Origin: Streptosporangiaceae bacterium
GTDB taxonomy: Bacteria; Actinomycetota; Actinomycetes; Streptosporangiales; Streptosporangiaceae
Assembly: GCA_030040815.1 (NCBI GenBank)
Contig: JASHSZ010000187.1
Coordinates: 1 to 6,565, forward strand
Direction of reading: 5' to 3'
Length of the DNA stretch: 6,565 bases
The notes below the pieces were generated by a model. The model was not told where the DNA came from, made no database searches, and saw only the letters and a program-made list of their open reading frames with translations. Made by a program: the position numbers and the translations under genes. This document shows positions 1-6,565 of this stretch, one piece after another; position 1 is the first letter of the stretch; each line of letters begins with the position of its first letter.

Positions 1-317
1 GCCCGGCTGAGCTCGGACCGCTGGATATAGAACGGTGCGTGCTTGAACACCGCGTTCTGGCCGCAGTGGTCGAAATGCAAGTGCGTGTTGATGACCAGGC
101 CGATGTCACCGGGTGTCATGTCCAGCTCGTCCAGGGCGGCCGCGACCGACCTGTTCACCACCTGCCAGCTGGTCAGCCACTGCTCCGGGCCGCCCACGCC
201 GGTGTCCACCAGGGCGGCTCCGCCGGGAAAGCTGACAACGAACCCGTGCACTGGCCACTCGTTGCCGTCAACGCCGCGCAGCGTGGCGAGCTGCAGTCGC
301 CGGATCTCCAGGGTCAC
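1..317 (-). CDS. MBL-fold metallohydrolase, N-acyl-homoserine-lactonase-like (partial, C-terminus beyond window)
   Basis: This is the N-terminal 105 codons of a metallo-beta-lactamase-fold hydrolase. The visible part has a beta-rich start, a VDTG turn at about residues 37-40, and the zinc-binding motif THLHFDHCGQN at 78-88, giving the H79-x-H81-x-D83-H84 ligand set. A following stretch of the type AFYIQR-S-E at about 94-102 is typical of the AHL-lactonase (AiiA/AttM) branch, where the HLHFDH box is followed by a strand ending in Q-R-x-E. The GTG start at 317-315 overlaps the TGA stop (316-314) of the membrane protein upstream in a GTGA junction. No strong Shine-Dalgarno precedes it, so translational coupling is likely. 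Family membership is secure. Substrate is not: lactones, other esters or thioesters are all possible, and the remaining metal ligands and substrate loop lie outside the window. Confidence 0.88.
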   Translation of the reverse strand, partial: MTLEIRRLQLATLRGVDGNEWPVHGFVVSFPGGAALVDTGVGGPEQWLTSWQVVNRSVAAALDELDMTPGDIGLVINTHLHFDHCGQNAVFKHAPFYIQRSELSR

Positions 318-1831
318 GAAGCTAGGTTCGCACGCTGACCCCAGTGGCCGACAACCGCGAGCGCGATCACGGCACCCCACACGGCCAGCAGGACAACCGG
401 AGCCATGCCGTGCACAAGTTCGATGTCGGCCCGATACAGCTGCTTGCTGGGCACGCCATTCTGATCACCCGGCATGTTCGCAATCGTGGCCGCGGCCAGC
501 CTGGCCAGCACCAGCCAGTCGATCCAGGTGGCCGGGTAGAGGACGAGGACGCTGATGATCATGGCGTCGTACCAGGGCAGCTGGTAGGGCCAGACCAGCA
601 GGAAGGCCAGGCTTACGGCCACCGCCGGGCGGATCGCGGGCCGCACCGGGTCACCCGCGGGCAGCCGCCAGAGCAGCAGCACGGCCATAGCGCAGAACAG
701 CAGCACGGCGAAGATGATGAGGTATTTCGACTCGGTCAGGTCCGCCGATCGCCAGAAGCTGTCCTCTGTCGTCTGATCCCGGCGGTTGAAGAGCGCTTCG
801 AAGGCCGGCTTTCCCAGCCAGGCATAGGTCGGGACCAGCACGACAAAAGCACCGAGACCGGCCGCCGCCAGGGCCCGCGCTGACCGGCGCAGCGCCCAGG
901 CCAGAGCCACGCCGAACAGCAGATAGTCGATCTTGATGTCGGCAGCGAGGCCGATGAGCGCACCCGCTGCCAGCGCGCGCCAGACCGGCGGCCGCCAGGA
1001 GCGGCCGTCAGCCAGCTGCCGGCCGACGATGAGGAGCCCGATGACGCCTGCCGCCGCGGCCAGCACATCCACGTGACCGGACGCGATCAGGTCCCACAGC
1101 AGCAGCGGGTTGATGGTCCACAGCAAGTGGGCTCGCAGTCGCGAGGCCGGTCGCGAGCGCAGCACCCGGTCCAGGACGACCGCCACCGCCACGAAGCCGA
1201 CCGCGTTCCAGAGCTTGAGCCAGAAGACCACCCGCGCTATCGACTCACCGCCCAGCCGGGCCGCCACGTATTGCTCGAAAGTCGCCGCGGGCCCGTACAG
1301 GCTCACCATGTCCTGCCAGTTCGCCGGTACCGACTGGCCGAAGAATGGTTCGGTGAGCCGCAGGTAGACCGGCGTCACCAGGTAAGGGTTGTGGCCAAGC
1401 AGCAGGATGCGGCCGTACGCCGCGTAGTCGAGCGCATCGGTCGATCCGACTGGGGGCAGCACGGTGAAGGCAGCGACCGTGACCGCAGCCGCGATGAAGA
1501 TCAGCCGCAATGGCCCCCTGGCGCCCCACCGCGCCGTCAAGAGTCCCGCCACCAGGCCGCAGAACGCCAGCGCGGCAGAGACCCAGAGCGCGATGGTCAC
1601 CAGCTCTGCGGACACCTGCACGCGCGTCAGCTGCCACGGCGGCCCGATCCGCGGCATCGGGATCGGCGGGTCCATCCAGTCCTGCCTGACGAGCGAGGCG
1701 CCGATCATGATCAGAAGGGCCGCGCCGATGCAGATGCCCGCGACCCAGCCAACCAGGCGTACCGGGCGGCGTGGCTTCGGGGCGGGGCCGACCGCCTGGC
1801 GCGGCTGGTCGAGGCGGACCGAGTCAGACAA
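314..1831 (-). CDS. Polytopic membrane protein, probable GT-C-fold polyprenol-phosphate-dependent glycosyl(manno)syltransferase
   Basis: A 505-residue protein with a short basic cytoplasmic N-terminus and about 10-12 hydrophobic spans (for example near residues 28-48, 76-98, 108-126, 200-222, 255-270, 284-300, 321-338, 369-389, 403-417, 421-446 and 474-496). After the third span, GSTDALDYAAYGR (129-141) then GHNPY (146-150) resembles the first external loop of GT-C enzymes such as the MptB/GT87-type mannosyltransferases, where an acidic residue is the catalytic base; D132 and D135 are candidates. SLYGP (177-181), INPLLLWD (240-247) and SGHVDVLAAA (251-260) also fit that group. Such enzymes move a sugar from a polyprenyl-phosphate donor on the outer face of the membrane in glycolipid or cell-wall glycan assembly. 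The start is TTG at 1831-1829; no ATG or GTG lies between it and the upstream in-frame stop, and GGTGGA lies 3 bases before it. The gene overlaps the MBL hydrolase downstream. The fold call rests on motif resemblance; the donor and acceptor sugars are unknown. Confidence 0.8.
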   Translation of the reverse strand: MSDSVRLDQPRQAVGPAPKPRRPVRLVGWVAGICIGAALLIMIGASLVRQDWMDPPIPMPRIGPPWQLTRVQVSAELVTIALWVSAALAFCGLVAGLLTARWGARGPLRLIFIAAAVTVAAFTVLPPVGSTDALDYAAYGRILLLGHNPYLVTPVYLRLTEPFFGQSVPANWQDMVSLYGPAATFEQYVAARLGGESIARVVFWLKLWNAVGFVAVAVVLDRVLRSRPASRLRAHLLWTINPLLLWDLIASGHVDVLAAAAGVIGLLIVGRQLADGRSWRPPVWRALAAGALIGLAADIKIDYLLFGVALAWALRRSARALAAAGLGAFVVLVPTYAWLGKPAFEALFNRRDQTTEDSFWRSADLTESKYLIIFAVLLFCAMAVLLLWRLPAGDPVRPAIRPAVAVSLAFLLVWPYQLPWYDAMIISVLVLYPATWIDWLVLARLAAATIANMPGDQNGVPSKQLYRADIELVHGMAPVVLLAVWGAVIALAVVGHWGQRANLAS

Positions 1832-1834
1832 GAT

Positions 1835-1840
1835 TCCACC
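1835..1840 (-). promoter_or_regulatory. Candidate ribosome binding site for the TTG-start membrane protein
   Basis: On the minus strand GGTGGA, one base from GGAGGA, ends 3 bases before the TTG. The spacing is short but it is the only Shine-Dalgarno-like sequence near the first possible start of this frame, so it supports the TTG choice. Confidence 0.45.
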
Positions 1841-1954
1841 GTGGCAGGCTCGCGCGGCGCCCCGGCAAGCCCGGCCGGTGCCGCGATGGTCATGGCCAGG
1901 CGCGCGGAGCTGCCTACCCCCTCAGCGCAGCCACATCCCCCCGCGCGCCTGCCG

Positions 1955-1983
1955 TTCCCCTACCCGGTCGCGACGCTGGGGAA
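1955..1983. repeat. Inverted repeat TTCCCC-17 nt-GGGGAA upstream of the membrane protein gene
   Basis: Perfect 6-base arms (1955-1960 and 1978-1983) flank a 17-base centre that itself contains the palindrome TCGCGA. It lies about 125 to 150 bases before the TTG start. It could be an operator or simply chance in GC-rich DNA; there is no T-run to make it an intrinsic terminator. Confidence 0.25.
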
Positions 1984-2189
1984 AACCTAGGGGGTATGTG
2001 CCCTCCCCGCAGAGCGCGGACCAGCAGTCGGGTCTCGCCAGCCTGAGCTAGCTGTCGGCGGCCTTCTCGGTAGCCGGGATCCGGTCACGCTCCGCCCAGC
2101 GGGTGCCGCCTTCGCGATGTCACCGCTTAACCGGACAAGTTCTTGACTGCTCAGGTTCCGCTCCGGCCCACCGGCGCCGTCGCTGCTGG

Positions 2190-3527
2190 TTAGTCGGTCG
2201 CGCCGGCCAGCATCTCCAGGTCGAGCGCCTCGCGGACGACGGGGTCGTCGTCGGTGCCCAGGCTGCGCCAGTCCTCGCCGGGCTCGAGGATCTTCTCGGC
2301 GCCGCGGATCGACCCGTAGTTGAGGTCACCAGCGACGGCCGGGGGTTCCTGGCCCGTGGCCAGGTTCCTGGCCGCCCGGAGCAGGATGTGCCGCATGCGC
2401 GTGATCGCCAGGTCGGTGGTGCCGAGCTTTTCCTGCGTGCGGTCGTAGATCGGTCCCATCGACTCGGTCACCATGAGGTCCTGGCTCACGAAGTCCGCCA
2501 CGCCGCTGAACGTCGAGTTCCGCTGCACGTCCCGGTCGATCTGGAAATCGTTCTCCAAGGTGTAGAGGCGAGGAGTGATACCCCTGTGGTCGGCGTGCGA
2601 GGACAGGGGCGTCGTGAACGGGGCGATCGCGAAAAGATTGGCGCCGCCTAGATTGCGCGGGTTCTGCCGGGCAACAGGCCCGACGAAGTAGCGCCAGCAG
2701 GTCTCGTCGTCGATCGGGACGAACATCCCATGGCCCACGCTGAACGGGATGCTCGCAACCATGGTGCTGTAGGGCACCGCGTAGGCGGTGACGCGCACGT
2801 GGGTATGGCCGTTCGGCGTGGTGCGGATCCCCGCGTACCGGTACCCATACCACGTCTCCTGCAACTCCAGCCGCGGCGCCCGGTCATGCCGCCAGAACTT
2901 CCACGACATCGCGTTCGACGGATAACCCGGCTTATCCGACCCGTCATCAGGAATATCGTCGATCCCGTTCCACTGGTGCAGGTGCGAGATGTGGGCGGTA
3001 TCAATGTTGCCCTCCATCGCCTGCACCCAGTTGCAGTACGACACCTGCTTCGTCGCCCGGAACTGGCTGGCATCGAGCCCGTCGGTGCCGAAGTCGCGGA
3101 ACGGGGTCATGGTCGCGCGCGGCCCGAGGTAGGCCCACACGATCCCGGCCGACTCGTGCGTCGGGTACGCCGTGATCCGCACCTTCTCGCAGAACGGCTG
3201 CGGCTCACTCGGCATGTCCACGCACCGGCCGTCTACATCGAACGCCCACCCGTGGTACACGCACCGGATCGCCGCATCCTCATTCCGGCCGAAGTACAAC
3301 GACGCCCCCCGGTGCGCGCAATTCTCCTGCACCAGCCCCACCCGGCCCGCCGTATCCCGGTAGGCCACCAGGTTCTCCCCCAGCAGCCGCACCCGCGCCG
3401 GCGAGCACCCCGGCTCGGGAATCTCCGCGCTCAGGCACGCCGGCGTCCAGTACCGCCGCAGCAACTCCCCCATCGGCGTCCCGGCACCAACCTGCGTCAG
3501 GATCTCGTTGTCTTCCTTGCTCAGCAC
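2190..3527 (-). CDS. Rieske [2Fe-2S] non-haem iron oxygenase, alpha subunit (phthalate 4,5-dioxygenase-like)
   Basis: A complete 445-residue oxygenase component. The N-terminal Rieske domain carries C70-x-H72 and C89-x2-H92 (CAHRG and CVYHGW), the four ligands of the [2Fe-2S] cluster. The catalytic domain carries E172-x3-D176-x2-H179-x4-H184, the facial-triad motif; D176 matches the Asp that bridges cluster and iron between subunits in this family. D350, in VSQDLMVTES, is my inferred third iron ligand. The opening (LSKEDNEILTQVG, GTPMGELLRRYW) and the late GPIYDRTQEKLG (358-369) are typical of the phthalate-dioxygenase branch, whose members hydroxylate or O/N-dealkylate very varied small molecules, so the substrate cannot be read off. 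These enzymes need an electron-transfer reductase, and none is in the window. The start is GTG at 3527-3525 with GGAGGT 4 bases before it; the stop is TAA. It lies downstream of an aminotransferase/dehydrogenase pair and behind two operator-like repeats, which suggests its own control. Confidence 0.95.
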   Translation of the reverse strand: MLSKEDNEILTQVGAGTPMGELLRRYWTPACLSAEIPEPGCSPARVRLLGENLVAYRDTAGRVGLVQENCAHRGASLYFGRNEDAAIRCVYHGWAFDVDGRCVDMPSEPQPFCEKVRITAYPTHESAGIVWAYLGPRATMTPFRDFGTDGLDASQFRATKQVSYCNWVQAMEGNIDTAHISHLHQWNGIDDIPDDGSDKPGYPSNAMSWKFWRHDRAPRLELQETWYGYRYAGIRTTPNGHTHVRVTAYAVPYSTMVASIPFSVGHGMFVPIDDETCWRYFVGPVARQNPRNLGGANLFAIAPFTTPLSSHADHRGITPRLYTLENDFQIDRDVQRNSTFSGVADFVSQDLMVTESMGPIYDRTQEKLGTTDLAITRMRHILLRAARNLATGQEPPAVAGDLNYGSIRGAEKILEPGEDWRSLGTDDDPVVREALDLEMLAGATD

Positions 3528-3531
3528 GCCG

Positions 3532-3537
3532 ACCTCC
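3532..3537 (-). promoter_or_regulatory. Strong ribosome binding site for the Rieske oxygenase
   Basis: On the minus strand GGAGGT stands 4 bases before the GTG at 3527. It is a full-length anti-16S match and fixes the GTG as the start. Confidence 0.8.
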
Positions 3538-3578
3538 GCGGGACTCGGTTAGCGTCGGACAGTTCCAATTTCCCACCG

Positions 3579-3606
3579 GCAAAATAATATTGTCAACAAT
3601 AATCAC
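3579..3606. promoter_or_regulatory. Operator-like inverted repeat, copy 1 (long form), upstream of the Rieske gene
   Basis: The core TATTGT-CA-ACAATA (3588-3601) has perfect 6-base arms about a 2-base centre, in an AT-rich island within GC-rich DNA. It begins about 50 bases before the Rieske GTG. The GT-x2-AC centre is compatible with the loose operator consensus of GntR-family regulators, but TetR, MarR or other dimeric repressors are also possible. A second copy lies 110 bases away at 3692-3713. The shared flanks GCAAAAT and CAC show that the similarity extends beyond the palindrome; this copy has an additional AAT on each side of the core. Confidence 0.7.
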
Positions 3607-3612
3607 AGTCTC
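3584..3612 (-). promoter_or_regulatory. Candidate promoter for the Rieske gene, overlapping operator copy 1
   Basis: On the minus strand a -10-like TATTAT (3589-3584) stands 17 bases after a weak -35-like GAGACT (3612-3607). The inverted repeat would then fill the spacer, where bound repressor would block polymerase, and the untranslated leader would be about 50 bases. The TTGACA inside the repeat (3596-3591) could instead act as the -35, but no good -10 lies 16-18 bases after it. Sigma preference is inferred from consensus only. Confidence 0.35.
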
Positions 3613-3691
3613 TTGTTGCCAGCTCTCTGCCGATCTTGACGAGTCGTGGCGACAGGGCCAGCATCCTGATGGTGCTGACGGTGCTCGGCGT

Positions 3692-3713
3692 GCAAAATAT
3701 TGTCAACAATCAC
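3692..3713. promoter_or_regulatory. Operator-like inverted repeat, copy 2 (short form), after the aminotransferase gene
   Basis: ATTGT-CA-ACAAT (3699-3710), flanked by GCAAAAT and CAC, repeats copy 1 in the same orientation without the two extra AAT triplets. It lies about 40 bases beyond the aminotransferase stop. With copy 1 it forms a two-site array in the 225-base spacer, which would suit cooperative binding or looping by one regulator. No convincing promoter is attached to this copy. Confidence 0.65.
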
Positions 3714-3735
3714 TGCTGGCGGCCTATAGTCGAAT

Positions 3736-3750
3736 CGGTGTAGCTCACCG
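3736..3750 (-). terminator. Small hairpin just after the aminotransferase stop, doubtful terminator
   Basis: CGGTG and CACCG form a 5-base stem with a 5-base loop, starting 2 bases after the TAG stop at 3755-3753. The stem is short and no T-run follows, so at most it would slow polymerase or protect the 3' end of the mRNA; read-through into the Rieske gene remains possible. Confidence 0.2.
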
Positions 3751-3752
3751 GA

Positions 3753-5111
3753 CTACCCCAGGTAGTACCGGTCCGCCACCTCCAGCGCCTCGTCCAGGAT
3801 CGCCAGGCCCTCTTTGGCCTCCGACTCGGAGATCGTGCACGGCGGCACTACGTGCAGGCGGTTGTAGTTGGTGAACGGCATCAGGCCGCGTCGCCGGCAC
3901 TCGGCCAGCAGCGCGGTCATGGCCTCTGACGACCCGCCGTACGGGGCGAGCATGGCCCGTGTCTCCCGGTTGGACACCAGGTCGAGTGCCCAGAACACCG
4001 CGGTGCCGCGGACCTCACCGACCACCGGGTGCCGTTCCGCCAGCTCGCGCAGCCCTGGTCCGAGCACCTGCGAGCCGATCCGGCGGGCGTTCCCCACGAT
4101 GTCCTCGTCCGTCATCGCGTCGATGGTCGCCACCACGGACGCGCACGCCAGCGGGTGGCCCGAATACGTCAGCCCACCGGGGAAAACCCGCTCGTTGAAG
4201 CTCGCCGCGATCGGGTCGGAGATGATGACGCCGCCGACCGGAACGTAGCCGGAATTGGCGCCCTTCGCGAACGTGATGAGATCCGGTACCACGTCGTGGC
4301 CGGTGAACGCGAACCACCGCCCGGCCCGGCCGAACCCGCACATCACCTCGTCGGCGATATAGACGATGCCGTACCGGTCGCAGAGCGCGCGGACACCCGC
4401 GAGGTAGCCGGGCGGCGGGATCAGCACGCCCGCAGTGCCGACAATCGTCTCCGGCAGCACGGCCGCGATCGTCTCCGGCCCCTCGAACTGGATGACCTGC
4501 TCGAGATGAGCCAGCGCGCGCTCGCATTCCGCCGCCTCGGACGTTGCCCAGAACGAGGACCGGTACAGATACGGGCCGAAGAAGTGCACGTGCCCGATGG
4601 CGAACTCGTTCGGCCACCGGCGCGGATCACCGGTCGAGGTGATCGCCGCGCCGGTGTTGCCGTGATACGACCGGTAGAAGCTCAGCACCTTGGTCCGGCC
4701 CGTGTAGAGCCGCGCCATGCGGATCGCGTTCTCGTTCGCGTCCGCGCCGCCATTGGTGAAGAACACCTTCTCGAACCCGTCCGGCGCGAGTCCAGCCAGC
4801 CTCGTCGCCGCCTCCCCGCGCATGTCGTTGGCATGCTGCGGCGCGATGGTGGCAAGCCGGGTGGCCTGTGCCGCGATGGCCGCGGTCACCCTCGGGTGCT
4901 GGTGGCCGATGTTGGTGTTCACCAGCTGGCTCGAGAAGTCCAGGTACCGGTTGCCGTCGTAGTCCCAGAAGTACGAGCCCTCCGCCGCCGCGATCGGCAG
5001 CGGCTGGACGGCCTGCTGCGCGGACCAGGAGTGGAACACGTGCGCCCGGTCCATCGTGAATACCTCGGCACCGCGCTGCGGGTCCGGCTGATAGCTGCGC
5101 ATCGACGCCAC
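3753..5111 (-). CDS. Class III PLP-dependent aminotransferase, omega-amino acid:pyruvate type
   Basis: A complete 452-residue fold-type I aminotransferase, the usual length for class III. Visible landmarks are the phosphate-binding FFTNGGADANENA (117-129), SYHG (148-151, where Y149 stacks on the cofactor), IADEVMCGFGR (252-262, with D254 bonding the pyridine nitrogen), FAKGANSG (281-288, with K283 as the Schiff-base lysine) and T315 in LTYSGHP. R418 in NYNRLHVVPP sits where omega-transaminases keep the mobile arginine for the acceptor carboxylate. It should move the terminal amino group of a beta- or omega-amino acid (beta-alanine, 3-aminoisobutyrate, taurine or GABA-like) to pyruvate or another keto acid in the cytoplasm. 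Its position 8 bases after a malonate/methylmalonate-semialdehyde dehydrogenase favours beta-alanine or 3-aminoisobutyrate, as in bauA-bauC-type pairs. The start is GTG at 5111; an ATG three codons later (5102) is the alternative. Family is certain, substrate inferred. Confidence 0.95.
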   Translation of the reverse strand: MASMRSYQPDPQRGAEVFTMDRAHVFHSWSAQQAVQPLPIAAAEGSYFWDYDGNRYLDFSSQLVNTNIGHQHPRVTAAIAAQATRLATIAPQHANDMRGEAATRLAGLAPDGFEKVFFTNGGADANENAIRMARLYTGRTKVLSFYRSYHGNTGAAITSTGDPRRWPNEFAIGHVHFFGPYLYRSSFWATSEAAECERALAHLEQVIQFEGPETIAAVLPETIVGTAGVLIPPPGYLAGVRALCDRYGIVYIADEVMCGFGRAGRWFAFTGHDVVPDLITFAKGANSGYVPVGGVIISDPIAASFNERVFPGGLTYSGHPLACASVVATIDAMTDEDIVGNARRIGSQVLGPGLRELAERHPVVGEVRGTAVFWALDLVSNRETRAMLAPYGGSSEAMTALLAECRRRGLMPFTNYNRLHVVPPCTISESEAKEGLAILDEALEVADRYYLG

Positions 5112-5114
5112 GAT

Positions 5115-5119
5115 TCCCT

Positions 5120-5120
<1 letters not shown>
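5115..5120 (-). promoter_or_regulatory. Ribosome binding site of the aminotransferase, overlapping the dehydrogenase stop
   Basis: On the minus strand the junction reads TAAAGGGAATCGTG. AAGGGA uses the last A of the dehydrogenase TAA and ends 3 bases before the GTG, or 12 bases before the alternative ATG. It indicates translational coupling of the two genes and mildly favours the GTG. Confidence 0.5.

Positions 5121-6565
<1,445 letters not shown>

Larger units (their letters stand above)
1832..2189. other. Gene-free spacer between the Rieske gene and the membrane protein gene
   Basis: These 358 bases separate the stop of the Rieske oxygenase gene from the TTG of the membrane protein. Open frames crossing it are out-of-frame extensions of neighbouring coding DNA and show no recognisable protein. 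The stretch should hold the end of the Rieske transcript and the promoter of the membrane protein/MBL pair. I found no hairpin followed by a T-run and no convincing -35/-10 pair on the minus strand. The only structure seen is a TTCCCC/GGGGAA inverted repeat at 1955-1983. Confidence 0.6.

Noticed and set aside
43..555. Plus-strand frames across the MBL gene and the end of the membrane protein gene
   Set aside because: The minus strand gives a clear HxHxDH hydrolase here; the plus-strand frames have low-complexity Arg/Pro/Ser content.
1073..1990. 305-residue open frame on the plus strand opposite the membrane protein
   Set aside because: Composition is dominated by Arg, Gln and Asp with no hydrophobic core or motif; it mirrors the membrane-protein codons.
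2143..2148. TTGACT on the plus strand, considered as a -35 element
   Set aside because: There is no -10-like sequence 16-18 bases downstream and no plus-strand gene to serve.
2171..2206. CCGGCGC/GCGCCGG inverted repeat over the Rieske stop codon, considered as a terminator
   Set aside because: The loop is 22 bases, one arm lies inside the coding sequence, and no T-run follows on the minus strand; likely chance in GC-rich DNA.
2730..3587. 285-residue open frame on the plus strand opposite the Rieske gene
   Set aside because: Arg/Pro/His-rich composition with no motif, antisense to a confident gene, and running through the Rieske ribosome binding site.

Overview
The window is high-GC DNA with GTG and TTG starts and tightly packed genes, as in an actinomycete (Actinomycetota); the exact genus cannot be read from it. 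All five supported genes lie on the minus strand, so transcription runs from high to low coordinates. The first and last genes in that direction are both cut by the window edges.

Reading in the direction of transcription, positions 6565-5120 hold a CoA-acylating methylmalonate/malonate-semialdehyde dehydrogenase (mmsA/iolA family), missing only its N-terminus. Eight bases after its stop, 5111-3753 holds a class III omega-amino-acid aminotransferase. Together they form a standard two-step route: a beta- or omega-amino acid (beta-alanine or 3-aminoisobutyrate are the best guesses) is deaminated to a semialdehyde, which is then oxidised to acetyl-CoA or propionyl-CoA.

A 225-base spacer follows (3752-3528). 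It contains two AT-rich copies of a TATTGT-CA-ACAAT(A) inverted repeat, the clearest regulatory signal in the window. Next comes a phthalate-type Rieske non-haem iron oxygenase alpha subunit (3527-2190) with its iron-sulfur and catalytic-iron motifs intact, but with no ferredoxin or reductase gene in view. Its position suggests it feeds or works beside the amino-acid module; its substrate is unknown.

After a gene-free stretch (2189-1832) comes a second unit: a polytopic GT-C-like membrane glycosyltransferase (1831-314) whose stop overlaps, in a GTGA junction, the start of an N-acyl-homoserine-lactonase-like metallo-beta-lactamase-fold hydrolase (317-1, cut by the window edge).

No tRNA, rRNA, CRISPR array, insertion sequence or prophage feature was seen. 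The best candidates for something undescribed are the paired operator with its triplet length difference and the lone Rieske oxygenase beside the omega-amino-acid module.
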